Assembly (NCBI GenBank): GCA_958296185.1
Contig: CATQIB010000006.1
Span: 135,001 to 199,000, forward strand
Direction of reading: 5' to 3'
DNA length: 64,000 nucleotides
From: an uncultured Mesonia sp.
Lineage (GTDB): Bacteria > Bacteroidota > Bacteroidia > Flavobacteriales > Flavobacteriaceae
In this document: positions 44,948-55,158 of the stretch, one piece after another
Layout of the letters: each line of letters opens with the position of its first letter
Position numbering within the stretch: the first letter of the stretch is position 1
Notes under the pieces: model-generated
Told to the model about the DNA's origin: nothing
The model's database searches: none
What the model saw: the letters and a program-made list of their open reading frames with translations, nothing else
Program-made: the position numbers and the translations under genes

Positions 44948-47056
44948 ATGGCACAAAGAGATTTAAAATTTACAAGAAATATAGGAATTGCAGCGCATAT
45001 TGATGCGGGTAAAACAACTACCACAGAGCGTATTTTGTTTTACACTGGTGTAAATCACAAAATAGGTGAAACACACGAAGGTGCTGCAACTATGGACTGG
45101 ATGGAGCAGGAGCAGGAGCGTGGTATTACCATTACTTCTGCTGCAACGCACTGTACCTGGAACTATAGAGATCAAGAATACGTAGTAAATATTATCGATA
45201 CGCCAGGTCACGTTGACTTTACTGTTGAAGTAGAGCGCTCATTGCGTGTCTTAGATGGTGTTGTGGCTTTATTTAGTGCGGTTGATGGTGTTGAGCCGCA
45301 GTCCGAAACCGTATGGAGACAAGCTGATAAATATCGTGTACCGCGTCTAGGTTTTGTGAACAAAATGGATAGACAGGGTGCAGATTTTTTTAACGTTTGT
45401 AACCAAGTGCGTGAAATGTTAGGAGGTAATCCTGTTCCTTTGCAAGTGCCAATCGGTGATGAAATTGACTTTAAAGGAGTGGTTGATCTTATTTCTAAAA
45501 AGGCAATTATTTGGGATGAGGATAACTTCGGTATGACTTATAAGGAGATCGAGATTCCTGCTGAATTAGTTGATGATGTAGATAAGTATAGAGCTCAACT
45601 TGTTGAAGCTGTTGCTGAATATGACGAAGAGTTAATGGAGAAGTTCTTTGAAGACGAAAACTCTATTACCGAAGATGAGATTATTGCAGCTTTAAGAGCA
45701 GCTACAATTGACATGTCTATAATACCAATGATGTGTGGTTCGGCTTTTAAAAATAAAGGAGTTCAGGCTATGCTTGACTCGGTAATGCGTTATTTACCTT
45801 CACCAGTAGATATCGATGCTATCGAAGGGACTAATCCGCAAACAGGAGATGCAGAAGTGCGTAAGCCTAATGTAGACTCTCCTTTTTCTGCTTTAGCATT
45901 TAAGATTGCAACCGATCCTTTCGTAGGTCGTTTAGCATTCTTTAGAACCTACTCAGGGTCATTGGATGCTGGTTCATACGTATTAAACAATCGTTCTGGT
46001 AAAAAGGAGCGTATTTCGAGAATGTATCAGATGCACGCCAATAAGCAAGAGCCTATCGATCGTATCGAAGCTGGTGATATTGGGGCTGCAGTAGGTTTTA
46101 AAGATATTAAAACCGGTGATACCCTTACCGATATGGATAATCCAATCGTGCTTGAATCAATGACTTTCCCTGCGCCAGTTATTGGTATTGCAGTAGAGCC
46201 AAAGACAAAAGCTGATGTTGATAAAATGGGTATGGCTTTGGCAAAATTAGCTGAAGAAGACCCAACTTTCCAGGTAAAAACTGACGAAGCTTCAGGGCAA
46301 ACTATTATTTCAGGTATGGGAGAATTGCATATTGAAATATTAGTAGATCGTTTAAAAAGAGAATTTAAAGTAGAGGTTAACGAAGGTGAGCCACAAGTAG
46401 AGTATAAAGAAGCTGTTACACAAACCGCAGAACATAGAGAAGTTTATAAGAAACAGTCTGGTGGTCGTGGTAAGTTTGCAGATATCGTATTTGAAATGGG
46501 GCCTGTTGATGAAGATTTCGAAGGTACTGGTCTTCAGTTCGTAGACGAAATTAAAGGGGGTAGAATTCCAAAAGAATTTATTCCTTCGGTTCAAAAAGGT
46601 TTCGAAGAAGCGATGAAAAACGGACCCTTGGCAGGTTTCCAAATGGATACTTTAAAGGTTACTTTAAAAGACGGATCATTTCACCCTGTTGATTCTGATC
46701 AATTATCGTTCGAATTGGCGGCTAAATTGGGATATAAAGCGGCAGCTAAAAAAGCAGGTGCTATTATCCTTGAGCCAATTATGAAAAACGAAGTGGTTAC
46801 TCCAGAAGAAAATATGGGAGATATCGTAGGTGACTTAAACAGAAGAAGAGGTCAAGTTAACAATATGTCTGATAGATCTGGTGCAAAAGTTATTAAAGCC
46901 GAAGTGCCATTAGCAGAAATGTTTGGTTATGTAACTACATTAAGAACCTTATCTTCAGGTAGAGCTACCTCTACAATGGAATTTTCTCACTATGCTGAAA
47001 CTCCTTCAAATATATCTGAAGAAGTAATCAAAGCAGCAAAAGGAGCTAACGACTAA
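44948..47056 (+). CDS. fusA: Elongation factor G
   Basis: EF-G drives translocation on the ribosome and, with RRF, ribosome recycling. The 702-residue GTPase has G1 [14 protein letters not shown], switch [13 protein letters not shown]3 DTPGHVDF and G4 NKMDRQGAD, followed by domains II-V ending [21 protein letters not shown]. Length and motifs fit the main EF-G rather than the second paralogue found in some bacteria. Spacing is 6 bases after rpsG and 12 before rpsJ. The tuf gene that normally follows fusA in Proteobacteria is absent here, as usual in this phylum. Confidence 0.98.
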   Translation: MAQRDLKFTRNIGIAAHIDAGKTTTTERILFYTGVNHKIGETHEGAATMDWMEQEQERGITITSAATHCTWNYRDQEYVVNIIDTPGHVDFTVEVERSLRVLDGVVALFSAVDGVEPQSETVWRQADKYRVPRLGFVNKMDRQGADFFNVCNQVREMLGGNPVPLQVPIGDEIDFKGVVDLISKKAIIWDEDNFGMTYKEIEIPAELVDDVDKYRAQLVEAVAEYDEELMEKFFEDENSITEDEIIAALRAATIDMSIIPMMCGSAFKNKGVQAMLDSVMRYLPSPVDIDAIEGTNPQTGDAEVRKPNVDSPFSALAFKIATDPFVGRLAFFRTYSGSLDAGSYVLNNRSGKKERISRMYQMHANKQEPIDRIEAGDIGAAVGFKDIKTGDTLTDMDNPIVLESMTFPAPVIGIAVEPKTKADVDKMGMALAKLAEEDPTFQVKTDEASGQTIISGMGELHIEILVDRLKREFKVEVNEGEPQVEYKEAVTQTAEHREVYKKQSGGRGKFADIVFEMGPVDEDFEGTGLQFVDEIKGGRIPKEFIPSVQKGFEEAMKNGPLAGFQMDTLKVTLKDGSFHPVDSDQLSFELAAKLGYKAAAKKAGAIILEPIMKNEVVTPEENMGDIVGDLNRRRGQVNNMSDRSGAKVIKAEVPLAEMFGYVTTLRTLSSGRATSTMEFSHYAETPSNISEEVIKAAKGAND

Positions 47057-47068
47057 TATCAAGGAAAC

Positions 47069-47374
47069 ATGAGTCAGAAAATTAGAATAAAATTAAAATC
47101 TTACGATTACAACTTGGTAGATAAATCTGCTGAGAAAATTGTAAAAACAGTTAAAACTACGGGGGCTGTGGTAACGGGACCAATTCCATTACCTACGCAT
47201 AAAAAAATATTTACAGTGTTGCGTTCGCCGCACGTAAATAAAAAAGCACGTGAGCAGTTTGAGTTAAGTTCTTATAAAAGATTATTAGATATCTATAGCT
47301 CATCTTCTAAAACAATTGATGCTCTTATGAAATTAGAGCTTCCAAGTGGAGTAGAGGTAGAGATTAAAGTTTAA
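47069..47374 (+). CDS. rpsJ: 30S ribosomal protein S10
   Basis: S10 sits in the 30S head and also serves as NusE in antitermination. The 101-residue protein shows [55 protein letters not shown] and a C-terminal [11 protein letters not shown], all typical. It follows fusA by 12 bases. It is then separated from rplC by 152 bases holding a structured region and a terminator-like hairpin, so rpsJ may end a part of the transcripts begun at rpsL. Confidence 0.98.
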   Translation: MSQKIRIKLKSYDYNLVDKSAEKIVKTVKTTGAVVTGPIPLPTHKKIFTVLRSPHVNKKAREQFELSSYKRLLDIYSSSSKTIDALMKLELPSGVEVEIKV

Positions 47375-47418
47375 TAATTTTACCAAGCTATCACTTAATT
47401 ACGATTGATAGTAACATG

Positions 47419-47496
47419 TCCTGAGCTGCGAGCGAGGGAAAAACGGAAGAATATAGTCTAGGGGTTAGATATATTTTTCTAACCCCTAATTTTTTT
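47419..47496 (+). promoter_or_regulatory. Structured leader and terminator-like hairpin between rpsJ and rplC
   Basis: A G+C-rich small hairpin (CCT 47420-47422 with AGG 47435-47437, and GCT 47425-47427 with AGC 47431-47433) is followed by a strong stem (AGGGGTTAGA 47460-47469 with TCTAACCCCT 47478-47487) and a T-run to 47496. This has the form of a Rho-independent terminator, or of an attenuator, inside the ribosomal operon and just before the genes for L3 and L4. The rplC ATG is 31 bases downstream of the T-run. Confidence 0.6.
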
Positions 47497-47526
47497 AATA
47501 TAAATGTTTAATAATAAATAATAATT

Positions 47527-48144
47527 ATGTCTGGGTTAATAGGAAAGAAAATAGGCATGACCAGCATTTTTGACGAAAACGGAAAAAATATTCCGTGTAC
47601 CGTTATTCAAGCAGGACCATGTGTAGTTACCCAAGTCAGAACCATCGAGGTTGACGGGTATGAAGCTCTTCAACTTGGTTTCGATGACAAATCAGACAAA
47701 GCTACTACAAAAGCGGCTGCAGGTCACTTTAAGAAAGCAGGTACTGGTGCAAAACGCAAAGTTGTCGAGTTCCAAGGATTTGAAGAAGATTACAAATTAG
47801 GTGATCAAATTACTGTAGAGCACTTTACAGAAGGAGAATTTGTTGATGTAGCAGGAACTTCTAAAGGTAAAGGTTTTCAGGGGGTTGTAAAGCGTCACGG
47901 TTTTGGTGGTGTGGGACAACAAACACACGGTCAACATAACCGTTTAAGAGCTCCAGGATCTATTGGTGCGGCTTCTTACCCTGCACGCGTTTTTAAAGGA
48001 ATGCGTATGGCAGGTCAAATGGGAGGCGAAAGAGTGAAAGTAGAAAATCTTAAAGTGTTAAAAGTGGTAGCAGAAAAGAACCTGCTTGTAGTTAAAGGAT
48101 GTGTTCCTGGCCACAAAAACGCTTACGTAACTATTCAGAAATAA
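47527..48144 (+). CDS. rplC: 50S ribosomal protein L3
   Basis: L3 is an early 50S assembly protein whose loop reaches the peptidyl-transferase centre. The 205-residue protein begins [17 protein letters not shown] and has [34 protein letters not shown], with the glutamine near the tip that is methylated in E. coli. Its stop shares one base with the rplD start (TAATG), so L3 and L4 are translationally coupled. The gene follows the hairpin region at 47419-47496, from which it may be controlled. Confidence 0.98.
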   Translation: MSGLIGKKIGMTSIFDENGKNIPCTVIQAGPCVVTQVRTIEVDGYEALQLGFDDKSDKATTKAAAGHFKKAGTGAKRKVVEFQGFEEDYKLGDQITVEHFTEGEFVDVAGTSKGKGFQGVVKRHGFGGVGQQTHGQHNRLRAPGSIGAASYPARVFKGMRMAGQMGGERVKVENLKVLKVVAEKNLLVVKGCVPGHKNAYVTIQK

Positions 48145-48773
48145 TGAAAGTAGCAGTTTTAGATAAACAAGGTAAAGAAACAGGTAGAGAGGCAAACCTT
48201 TCTGACGCTGTTTTTGGAATTGAACCTAATGAACATGCTGTTTACTTAGATGTTAAGCAGTACTTGGCAAATCAAAGACAGGGTACACACAAGGCTAAAG
48301 AAAGAGCCGAAATTGTAGGAAGTACTCGTAAGATTAAAAAGCAAAAAGGAACAGGTACAGCTCGTGCCGGAAGTATAAAGTCGCCTATCTTTAGAGGAGG
48401 TGGACGAATTTTTGGTCCTAGACCACGTAATTATGGTTTTAAATTGAATAAAAACCTTAAGCGTTTGGCTAGAAGATCTGTACTTTCTCAAAAGGCAAAA
48501 TCTAACAACTTAATGGTTGTTGAGGATTTTAATTTTGATAAACCAAAAACTAAGGATTTTTTAAGCTTTTTAGCTAATTTAGGCTTAAATGATAAAAAAT
48601 CATTGATAGTATTGGGTGAAACAAATAAAAATGTATATTTGTCATCACGTAATTTAAAAACCTCAGAAGTTGTAACTGCCTCAGAAATAAGCACTTACAA
48701 ATTAATGCATGCAAATAAAGTTGTGTTAACTGAGGAGTCGTTAGAAGAAATTGAAAAGAATTTGAGTAAATAA
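48144..48773 (+). CDS. rplD: 50S ribosomal protein L4
   Basis: L4 lines the peptide exit tunnel and, in E. coli, represses its own operon. The ATG at 48144 overlaps the rplC stop by one base; an upstream in-frame start inside rplC is not used. The 209-residue sequence has the tunnel loop region KQKGTGTARAGSIKSPIFRGGGRIFGPRPRNY and the C-terminal globular part VYLSSRNLKTSEVVTASEIST. Sequence alone does not tell whether it controls the leader before rplC. Five bases separate it from rplW. Confidence 0.98.
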   Translation: MKVAVLDKQGKETGREANLSDAVFGIEPNEHAVYLDVKQYLANQRQGTHKAKERAEIVGSTRKIKKQKGTGTARAGSIKSPIFRGGGRIFGPRPRNYGFKLNKNLKRLARRSVLSQKAKSNNLMVVEDFNFDKPKTKDFLSFLANLGLNDKKSLIVLGETNKNVYLSSRNLKTSEVVTASEISTYKLMHANKVVLTEESLEEIEKNLSK

Positions 48774-48778
48774 GCGTT

Positions 48779-49069
48779 ATGAGTATCTTAATAAAACCTA
48801 TTATTACAGAAAAAGCAACTAATGATAGCGAATTGAATAATCGCTTTGCTTTTGTTGTGAATAAAAAGGCGAACAAGATTGAAATAAAAGACGCAGTAGA
48901 GTCTGCTTATGGCGTTTCAGTTGAAAAAGTTCGCACAATGATTGTCCGTCCAGATCGAAAAACTCGTTATACTAAAACGGGTGTCGTGACTGGTAAAACA
49001 AATGCTTATAAAAAGGCAATTGTACAGGTGGCAGACGGAGAGACAATAGATTTATATACTAATCTTTAA
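48779..49069 (+). CDS. rplW: 50S ribosomal protein L23
   Basis: L23 is at the exit of the peptide tunnel and docks trigger factor and SRP. The 96-residue protein starts SILIKPIITEKATND and has FVVNKKANKIEIKDAVESAYGVSVEKVRTM, the L23 fold, ending with TIDLYTNL. Length is usual for bacteria. Spacing is 5 bases after rplD and 10 before rplB. Confidence 0.97.
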   Translation: MSILIKPIITEKATNDSELNNRFAFVVNKKANKIEIKDAVESAYGVSVEKVRTMIVRPDRKTRYTKTGVVTGKTNAYKKAIVQVADGETIDLYTNL

Positions 49070-49079
49070 GAATTAAAGG

Positions 49080-49904
49080 ATGTCGGTTAGAAAATTAAAA
49101 CCAATCACTCCTGGTCAGCGTTTTAGAGTAGTTAATGGGTATGACGCCATTACTACTGATAAGCCGGAGAAGAGTTTACTTGCTCCGAGAAAAAGAACAG
49201 GAGGTAGAAACAGTCAAGGAAAAATGACTATGCGCTATAGAGGTGGTGGTCATAAGAAACGTTATCGTATTATCGATTTTAAACGTAACAAAGCAGGTAT
49301 TCCTGCAACTGTTGCTTCAATCGAGTATGATCCGAACAGAACTGCGTTTATTGCATTATTGAACTATCAAGATGGAGAGAAACGTTATGTAATTGCTCAA
49401 AATGGTTTACAGGTAGGTCAGAATTTAGTTTCTGGAAACGATGTAGCCACAGAAATTGGAAACGCAATGCCTTTAAAGGAAATTCCTTTAGGTACTGTGA
49501 TTTCTTGTATTGAGTTAAGACCTGGTCAAGGAGCTGTGATGGCTCGTAGTGCAGGTGCGTTTGCTCAATTGATTGCAAGAGAAGGTAAGTATGCAACGGT
49601 AAAGTTGCCTTCAGGAGAAATTAGGTTGATCTTAAGTGAGTGTATGGCAACTATTGGTGCTGTATCAAACAGTGATCATCAATTATTGGTTTCTGGTAAG
49701 GCAGGTAGAAAGCGTTGGTTAGGAAGAAGGCCTAGAACTAGACCAGTTGTTATGAACCCAGTTGATCACCCAATGGGTGGTGGTGAAGGTAGAGCTTCAG
49801 GAGGTCATCCAAGATCTAGAAAAGGTATACCAGCCAAGGGTTATAGAACTCGTTCTAAAACCAAAGCGAGTAATAAGTTTATTGTAGAACGTAGAAAGAA
49901 ATAA
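49080..49904 (+). CDS. rplB: 50S ribosomal protein L2
   Basis: L2 is essential for subunit joining and peptidyl-transferase formation. The 274-residue protein shows [21 protein letters not shown] in the first domain and the conserved C-terminal [25 protein letters not shown] segment, whose histidine is essential in other bacteria. The basic end ([16 protein letters not shown]) is common. It lies 10 bases after rplW and 6 before rpsS. Confidence 0.98.
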   Translation: MSVRKLKPITPGQRFRVVNGYDAITTDKPEKSLLAPRKRTGGRNSQGKMTMRYRGGGHKKRYRIIDFKRNKAGIPATVASIEYDPNRTAFIALLNYQDGEKRYVIAQNGLQVGQNLVSGNDVATEIGNAMPLKEIPLGTVISCIELRPGQGAVMARSAGAFAQLIAREGKYATVKLPSGEIRLILSECMATIGAVSNSDHQLLVSGKAGRKRWLGRRPRTRPVVMNPVDHPMGGGEGRASGGHPRSRKGIPAKGYRTRSKTKASNKFIVERRKK

Positions 49905-49910
49905 TAAGAT

Positions 49911-50189
49911 ATGGCACGTTCATTAAAAAAAGGACCTTACGTTCACTATAAGTTAGAGAAAAAGGTAGCGCAAAATGTAGAGTCTGGAAAAAAGACTGTT
50001 ATCAAAACGTGGTCTAGAGCTTCGATGATAACTCCAGATTTTGTTGGTCAGACTATAGGAGTTCATAACGGTAGACAATTTGTACCTGTGTATGTAACTG
50101 AAAATATGGTAGGGCACAAGTTAGGAGAGTTTTCGCCAACTCGTTCTTACAGAGGGCACGGAGGTTCAAAAAATAAAGGTAAAAAATAA
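49911..50189 (+). CDS. rpsS: 30S ribosomal protein S19
   Basis: S19 binds S13 and the 16S rRNA in the 30S head. The 92-residue protein has [72 protein letters not shown] in the family order. The C-terminal basic tail is typical. It follows rplB by 6 bases and precedes rplV by 8. Confidence 0.97.
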   Translation: MARSLKKGPYVHYKLEKKVAQNVESGKKTVIKTWSRASMITPDFVGQTIGVHNGRQFVPVYVTENMVGHKLGEFSPTRSYRGHGGSKNKGKK

Positions 50190-50197
50190 TTGAAGCT

Positions 50198-50605
50198 ATG
50201 GGAGTTCGTAAAAAAGAAAGAGCAGAGCAGATTAAAGAAGCTAAAAAACAAGTAGCTTTCGCAAAGCTAAATAACTGCCCTACTTCGCCAAGAAAAATGC
50301 GTTTAGTGGCAGATTTAGTTCGTGGTGAAGGTGTAGAGAAAGCGCTTCAAATATTAAAGTTTAATACAAAAGAAGCATCTATTCGTTTAGAAAAACTTTT
50401 GTTGTCTGCAATCGCTAACTGGCAAGCTAAAAATGAGGATGTTAGTTTAGAAGAGGCAGAACTTTATATTAAAGAGATTCGAGTTGACGGAGGAAGTATG
50501 TTAAAAAGACTAAGACCGGCACCTCAAGGAAGAGCACACAGAATAAGAAAGAGATCAAATCATGTAACTATGGTTTTAGGGTCTAAAAATAATACACAAA
50601 GCTAA
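50198..50605 (+). CDS. rplV: 50S ribosomal protein L22
   Basis: L22 lines the exit tunnel together with L4. The 135-residue protein carries the family segments [19 protein letters not shown] and [23 protein letters not shown], the latter covering the tunnel hairpin. A charged N-terminal extension of about 25 residues ([16 protein letters not shown]) is longer than in E. coli. Spacing is 8 bases to both neighbours. Confidence 0.97.
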   Translation: MGVRKKERAEQIKEAKKQVAFAKLNNCPTSPRKMRLVADLVRGEGVEKALQILKFNTKEASIRLEKLLLSAIANWQAKNEDVSLEEAELYIKEIRVDGGSMLKRLRPAPQGRAHRIRKRSNHVTMVLGSKNNTQS

Positions 50606-50613
50606 GAAGTAGT

Positions 50614-51333
50614 ATGGGACAAAAAACAAATCCAATCGGGAATAGACTTGGTATCATCAGAGGATGGGAATCCAACTGGTACGGAGGAGACAACTACGGC
50701 GATAAATTAGCTGAAGACGATAAGATTAGAAAATATATCCATGCTCGTCTTTCTAAAGCTAGTGTATCTAGAGTGATTATTGAGCGTACGCTTAAACTTG
50801 TAACCGTTACTATCACAACGGCCAGACCAGGTATCATTATTGGTAAAGGGGGTCAAGAGGTAGACAAGTTGAAAGAAGAGCTTAAGAAAATTACTGGAAA
50901 AGAAGTTCAGGTTAATATTTTTGAAATTAAAAGACCAGAACTAGATGCTCATTTAGTAGCGGCGAGTATTGCAAGACAAATAGAAAATAGAATTTCTTAC
51001 CGTCGTGCAATAAAAATGGCTATTGCTGCTGCAATGCGTATGAATGCTGAAGGTATTAAGGTGCAGATTTCAGGTCGTTTAAACGGTGCTGAAATGGCAC
51101 GTAGTGAAGCCTACAAAGAAGGTAGAATACCTTTATCAACCTTTAGAGCCGATATTGATTATGCTTTAGTTGAAGCCCACACTACTTATGGTAGATTAGG
51201 TGTAAAAGTATGGATCATGAAAGGCGAAGTATACGGAAAAAGAGAATTATCTCCGCTTGTAGGAATGTCTAAAAAGCAAGGAGGTAAATCTGGATCTGGA
51301 CGAGGTGGTAACAAATCACGTCGTAGAAAGTAA
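50614..51333 (+). CDS. rpsC: 30S ribosomal protein S3
   Basis: S3 forms part of the mRNA entry tunnel and has helicase activity with S4. The 239-residue protein begins [22 protein letters not shown], contains the KH-type RNA-binding motif [19 protein letters not shown] (near residues 70-88) and ends with a basic glycine/serine tail ([16 protein letters not shown]). 18 bases separate it from rplP. Confidence 0.97.
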   Translation: MGQKTNPIGNRLGIIRGWESNWYGGDNYGDKLAEDDKIRKYIHARLSKASVSRVIIERTLKLVTVTITTARPGIIIGKGGQEVDKLKEELKKITGKEVQVNIFEIKRPELDAHLVAASIARQIENRISYRRAIKMAIAAAMRMNAEGIKVQISGRLNGAEMARSEAYKEGRIPLSTFRADIDYALVEAHTTYGRLGVKVWIMKGEVYGKRELSPLVGMSKKQGGKSGSGRGGNKSRRRK

Positions 51334-51351
51334 TTTTTTAAATTAAGAGAA

Positions 51352-51771
51352 ATGTTACAGCCTAAAAGAACGAAATATAGAAAGCAACAAAAAGGTCGTA
51401 TGAAAGGAAATGCCGGAAGAGGGCATAGACTTTCAAACGGTACTTTTGGAATCAAATCATTAGATTCTAGCTTCGTGACAGCACGTCAAATAGAAGCTGC
51501 GCGTATTGCAGCAACAAGATACTTGAAAAGAGAAGGGTCTATTTGGATTAAAATTTTCCCAGACAAGCCAATTACTAAAAAGCCATTAGAAGTACGTATG
51601 GGTAAAGGTAAGGGTAATGTAGAGTATTGGGCAGCTGTTGTGAAACCTGGAAGAATCTTATTTGAAATAGGAGGGGTTCCTCAGGAGTCAGCCAAAGAAG
51701 CCTTGCGTTTAGCGGCTCAAAAACTGCCTGTAAGAACTAAGTTTATTGTTGCAAGGGATTATCAAGAATAA
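51352..51771 (+). CDS. rplP: 50S ribosomal protein L16
   Basis: L16 organises the A-site side of the peptidyl-transferase centre. The 139-residue protein has [30 protein letters not shown] at its start, [29 protein letters not shown] sequence in the middle, and [29 protein letters not shown], all family hallmarks. It overlaps no neighbour (gap 10 bases to rpmC). Confidence 0.97.
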   Translation: MLQPKRTKYRKQQKGRMKGNAGRGHRLSNGTFGIKSLDSSFVTARQIEAARIAATRYLKREGSIWIKIFPDKPITKKPLEVRMGKGKGNVEYWAAVVKPGRILFEIGGVPQESAKEALRLAAQKLPVRTKFIVARDYQE

Positions 51772-51781
51772 TTTTTGAGTT

Positions 51782-51973
51782 ATGAAACAATCAGAAGTAA
51801 AAGAATTATCGGTAGCCGAATTGCAAGAGCAATTGGCTATACAAGAACAATCGTACAGAGACTTGAAAATGGCTCATGCGATCACGCCTTTAGATAACCC
51901 GGCGCAAATAAGAAACGTGAGAAGAAGTATTGCACGTATAGCAACAGAAATCACAAAAAGAGAATTACAATAA
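51782..51973 (+). CDS. rpmC: 50S ribosomal protein L29
   Basis: L29 is a small two-helix protein beside L23 at the tunnel exit. The 63-residue sequence (KELSVAELQEQLAIQEQSYRDLKMAHAITPLDNPAQIRNVRRSIARI in outline) has the family's coiled-coil length and the PAQIRNVRR motif before the second helix. It lies 10 bases after rplP and 12 before rpsQ. Confidence 0.95.
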   Translation: MKQSEVKELSVAELQEQLAIQEQSYRDLKMAHAITPLDNPAQIRNVRRSIARIATEITKRELQ

Positions 51974-51985
51974 TTCTGCTGAGTA

Positions 51986-52243
51986 ATGGAAAAAAGAAAT
52001 TTAAGAAAAGAACGTATAGGTGTTGTTACTAGTAACAAAATGCAGAAATCTATTGTGGTTTCTGAAGTGAAAAAAATGAAACACCCTATGTATGGAAAAT
52101 TCGTTTTAAAAACGAAGAAATACGTAGCGCACGATGAAAAAAATGACTGCAACGAAGGAGATACGGTTAGGATTATGGAAACTAAGCCTATGAGTAAGTC
52201 TAAATGTTGGAGATTAGTAGAAATCATAGAAAGAGCTAAGTAA
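51986..52243 (+). CDS. rpsQ: 30S ribosomal protein S17
   Basis: S17 is a primary 16S-binding protein with an OB fold. The 85-residue protein has [39 protein letters not shown] and a C-terminal [23 protein letters not shown], the standard order. Two bases separate it from rplN, suggesting coupling. Confidence 0.97.
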   Translation: MEKRNLRKERIGVVTSNKMQKSIVVSEVKKMKHPMYGKFVLKTKKYVAHDEKNDCNEGDTVRIMETKPMSKSKCWRLVEIIERAK

Positions 52244-52245
52244 TT

Positions 52246-52614
52246 ATGGTACAACAAGAATCTAGATTAAAAGTAGCAGACAATACTGGAGCCAAAGAGG
52301 TTTTGACTATCCGTGTATTGGGCGGTACCAAGAAGCGTTATGCTTCTGTTGGAGATAAAATTGTGGTAAGTGTGAAAGAATCTACTCCTAACGGAAGCGT
52401 TAAAAAAGGAGCTGTTTCTACCGCAGTAGTGGTGCGTACCAAAAAAGAAGTTCGTAGAGCAGATGGTTCGTACATCCGCTTTGATGATAATGCTTGTGTG
52501 TTGTTGAACCCAACTGGCGAAATGCGCGGAACTCGTGTTTTTGGTCCAGTGGCTAGAGAACTTCGCGATAAGCAATTTATGAAAATTGTATCATTAGCAC
52601 CAGAGGTGCTTTAA
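52246..52614 (+). CDS. rplN: 50S ribosomal protein L14
   Basis: L14 is on the interface side of the 50S subunit and contacts ribosome silencing factor. The 122-residue protein starts [26 protein letters not shown] and has the conserved [28 protein letters not shown] and [13 protein letters not shown] segments. Two bases follow rpsQ and 10 precede rplX. Confidence 0.98.
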   Translation: MVQQESRLKVADNTGAKEVLTIRVLGGTKKRYASVGDKIVVSVKESTPNGSVKKGAVSTAVVVRTKKEVRRADGSYIRFDDNACVLLNPTGEMRGTRVFGPVARELRDKQFMKIVSLAPEVL

Positions 52615-52624
52615 TACAGAAAAA

Positions 52625-52936
52625 ATGACAAAGCTTAAAATAAAATCAGGAGATACCGTACGTGTAATTGCTGGAGATCATAAAGGTCAAGAAGGTAAGG
52701 TGCAAAAGGTATTGGTTGACAAAAAGAAGGCCATTGTGGAAGGAATCAATTTGGTTTCTAAACACCAGAAGCCTAGCGCTTCTAATCCACAAGGTGGAAT
52801 TCAAAAGAAGGAAGCTCCTATTCATATTTCAAATCTATCTCTTATTGATAAAAACGGAGAAACTACACGTGTAGGATTTAAAATGGATGGAGAAAAGAAA
52901 GTGAGATTTTCTAAAAAATCTAATGAACTAATTTAG
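52625..52936 (+). CDS. rplX: 50S ribosomal protein L24
   Basis: L24 initiates 50S assembly. The 103-residue protein has a KOW motif ([28 protein letters not shown], residues about 6-33) followed by [22 protein letters not shown], as in the family. Two bases separate it from rplE. Confidence 0.97.
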   Translation: MTKLKIKSGDTVRVIAGDHKGQEGKVQKVLVDKKKAIVEGINLVSKHQKPSASNPQGGIQKKEAPIHISNLSLIDKNGETTRVGFKMDGEKKVRFSKKSNELI

Positions 52937-52938
52937 TT

Positions 52939-53490
52939 ATGAGCTACGTACCAAGACTTAAACAAGAGTATAAAGACAAGGTCATTTCTGCTCTTACAGA
53001 AGAATTTAGTTACGAAAATAAAATGGAAGTGCCTAAACTTACTAAAATTGTAGTAAGTAGAGGTGTAGGTGCAGCTGTTGCTGATAAAAAATTAATTGAT
53101 CACGCTGTTGATGAGTTAACCACTATAACAGGTCAAAAGGCCGTTGCAACCATTTCAAAGAAAGATGTTGCCTCTTTTAAATTACGTAAAGGTATGCCTA
53201 TTGGCGCCAAAGTTACTTTAAGAGGTGAGCGTATGTATGAATTTTTAGATCGATTAATCACCGCTTCTTTACCAAGAGTGCGTGATTTTAACGGAATTAA
53301 GGCCACTGGTTTTGACGGGAGAGGTAATTATAACTTAGGAATTACTGAGCAAATTATTTTTCCTGAAATAAATATCGATACAGTGAACAAAATATCAGGT
53401 ATGGATATTACATTTGTAACCACGGCAAAAACCGATAAAGAAGCGAAGTCTTTATTGACAGAACTAGGTTTACCATTTAAAAAGAAATAA
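52939..53490 (+). CDS. rplE: 50S ribosomal protein L5
   Basis: L5 binds 5S rRNA and bridges the subunits to S13. The 183-residue protein has [13 protein letters not shown] at the start, [47 protein letters not shown] and the [21 protein letters not shown]-terminus. It lies one base before rpsN (TAA, C, ATG), so the two are likely coupled. Confidence 0.98.
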   Translation: MSYVPRLKQEYKDKVISALTEEFSYENKMEVPKLTKIVVSRGVGAAVADKKLIDHAVDELTTITGQKAVATISKKDVASFKLRKGMPIGAKVTLRGERMYEFLDRLITASLPRVRDFNGIKATGFDGRGNYNLGITEQIIFPEINIDTVNKISGMDITFVTTAKTDKEAKSLLTELGLPFKKK

Positions 53491-53491
53491 C

Positions 53492-53761
53492 ATGGCTAAA
53501 GAATCAATGAAAGCCCGCGAGGTGAAGAGACAAAAATTGGTAGATAAATATGCTGAAAAGAGAAAGGCTTTGAAAGAAGCTGGAGATTATGAAGCATTAC
53601 AAAAATTACCTAAAAATGCCTCTCCAGTTCGCTTACATAATAGATGTAAATTAACCGGAAGACCTAAAGGTTACATGAGACAATTTGGAATTTCTCGTGT
53701 GATGTTTAGAGAAATGGCCAACAAAGGTTTGATACCTGGTGTAAAGAAAGCTAGTTGGTAA
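53492..53761 (+). CDS. rpsN: 30S ribosomal protein S14 (zinc-independent form)
   Basis: S14 binds late in 30S head assembly. The 89-residue long form has [16 protein letters not shown] and the C-terminal [44 protein letters not shown]. Only one cysteine is present where zinc-binding S14 has four, so this is the C-minus type. A 64-base gap without a clear hairpin separates it from rpsH. Confidence 0.97.
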   Translation: MAKESMKAREVKRQKLVDKYAEKRKALKEAGDYEALQKLPKNASPVRLHNRCKLTGRPKGYMRQFGISRVMFREMANKGLIPGVKKASW

Positions 53762-53825
53762 TATTGTTTAACTGATTGAAGGTTCTAAAAAAAAAGAAGA
53801 AAACCACAATCATAATATTTGTAAG

Positions 53826-54224
53826 ATGAATACAGATCCTATCGCAGATTATTTGACAAGAATTAGAAACGCTATGGCGGCAAATCACCGTGTAGTTGAA
53901 ATTCCTGCTTCTAATCTAAAAAAACAAATAACAAAGATTTTATTCGATCAAGGATATATCTTAAGTTATAAGTTTGAAGATACTACCGCTCAAGGAAGTA
54001 TCAAAATTGCGCTTAAATATGATAAGGATACTAAAGAGAGTGTAATTAAAAAATTACAACGAATTAGTAAACCCGGTCTGCGTAAATATGCAGGGGCTAA
54101 TGAAATTCCAAGAATCCTTAACGGGTTAGGAATTGCTATTGTTTCTACCTCAAAAGGGGTTATGACAGGTAAGCAAGCCCAAAGAGAGAAAGTAGGTGGT
54201 GAATTACTTTGCTACGTTTACTAA
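53826..54224 (+). CDS. rpsH: 30S ribosomal protein S8
   Basis: S8 is a primary binder of 16S rRNA and in E. coli the repressor of the spc operon. The 132-residue protein has MNTDPIADYLTRIRNA at its start and GIAIVSTSKGVMTGKQAQREKVGGELLCYVY at its end, the usual C-terminal rRNA-binding region. It follows a 64-base gap, longer than most in this block, but no S8-like target hairpin is obvious there. Confidence 0.97.
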   Translation: MNTDPIADYLTRIRNAMAANHRVVEIPASNLKKQITKILFDQGYILSYKFEDTTAQGSIKIALKYDKDTKESVIKKLQRISKPGLRKYAGANEIPRILNGLGIAIVSTSKGVMTGKQAQREKVGGELLCYVY

Positions 54225-54243
54225 TTTTTAAAAGACAAAAATT

Positions 54244-54786
54244 ATGTCAAGAATAGGAAACAGTCCAGTTTTGATACCAGAAGGAGTAACTGTAACCCTA
54301 GATGAGGGGTTGATTACTGTAAAAGGTAAGTTAGGAGAGTTAACTCAAGAATTCTCGGATATCGAAATTAAAATAGAAGATAACGAAGTTATTTTAGAGC
54401 GTTCTTCAGATAAAAAGAACTTTAAAAGTAAGCATGGTTTGTATAGAGCTTTAATCCAAAATATGGTTGAAGGGGTATCAAACGGTTTTACTAAAGAATT
54501 AGAATTAGTGGGGGTAGGTTATCGTGCCTCTAACCAAGGGCAGGTTTTAGACTTAGCCTTGGGATTCTCTCATAATATTGTTTTAGAGTTGGCGCCAGAG
54601 GTTAAAGTTGAGGCAATTTCTGAAAAAGGAAAAAATCCAATCGTTAAACTAACTTCTCATGATAAGCAACTTGTAGGTCAAGTAGCTGCAAAAATTCGAT
54701 CATTCCGTAAGCCAGAGCCTTACAAAGGAAAAGGAATTAAGTTTGTAGGAGAACAATTAAGAAGAAAAGCAGGTAAATCAGCTTAA
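54244..54786 (+). CDS. rplF: 50S ribosomal protein L6
   Basis: L6 supports the factor-binding site near the sarcin-ricin loop. The 180-residue protein has two tandem homologous domains: MSRIGNSPVLIPEGVTV with ITVKGKLGELTQEF, then ELVGVGYRASNQGQVLDLALGFSH, and the C-terminal RKPEPYKGKGIKFVGE motif. It lies 19 bases after rpsH and 12 before rplR. Confidence 0.98.
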   Translation: MSRIGNSPVLIPEGVTVTLDEGLITVKGKLGELTQEFSDIEIKIEDNEVILERSSDKKNFKSKHGLYRALIQNMVEGVSNGFTKELELVGVGYRASNQGQVLDLALGFSHNIVLELAPEVKVEAISEKGKNPIVKLTSHDKQLVGQVAAKIRSFRKPEPYKGKGIKFVGEQLRRKAGKSA

Positions 54787-54798
54787 AAGATTGTAATT

Positions 54799-55152
54799 AT
54801 GGCATTTTCAAAAGAAAAAAGAAGAGAAAAAATCAGAAGGAGAATACGTAAAAGTTTAGCTGGTAACGCTTCTCGTCCTAGATTATCTGTTTATAGAAGT
54901 AATAAAGAAATCTATGCGCAGTTAATCAATGATGTAGACGGAGTAACCCTAGCGGCTGCTTCTTCTCGCGATAAAGAAATCACCGCAAAGGGAACCAAAA
55001 TTGAGGTTGCTCAAGAGGTAGGAAAATTAATTGCAGAACGTGCAAAGAATGCTGGTGTAGAATTAGTAACCTTTGATCGAGGGGGCTATTTGTATCACGG
55101 TAGAGTTAAATCATTAGCAGACGGTGCTCGAGAAGGAGGACTAAAATTCTAA
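54799..55152 (+). CDS. rplR: 50S ribosomal protein L18
   Basis: L18 binds 5S rRNA. The 117-residue protein shows [43 protein letters not shown] and the C-terminal [24 protein letters not shown] of the family. It is 12 bases after rplF and 6 before rpsE. Confidence 0.97.
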   Translation: MAFSKEKRREKIRRRIRKSLAGNASRPRLSVYRSNKEIYAQLINDVDGVTLAAASSRDKEITAKGTKIEVAQEVGKLIAERAKNAGVELVTFDRGGYLYHGRVKSLADGAREGGLKF

Positions 55153-55158
55153 AATAAT

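Noticed and set aside
47375..47460. Remnant of a tuf or tRNA gene between rpsJ and rplC
   Set aside because: No tuf codons and no tRNA cloverleaf can be made from the sequence; the segment is better read as a structured leader.
48574..48876. Minus-strand open frame of 100 codons across rplD-rplW
   Set aside because: Antisense to two ribosomal protein genes; no plausible start context or homology.
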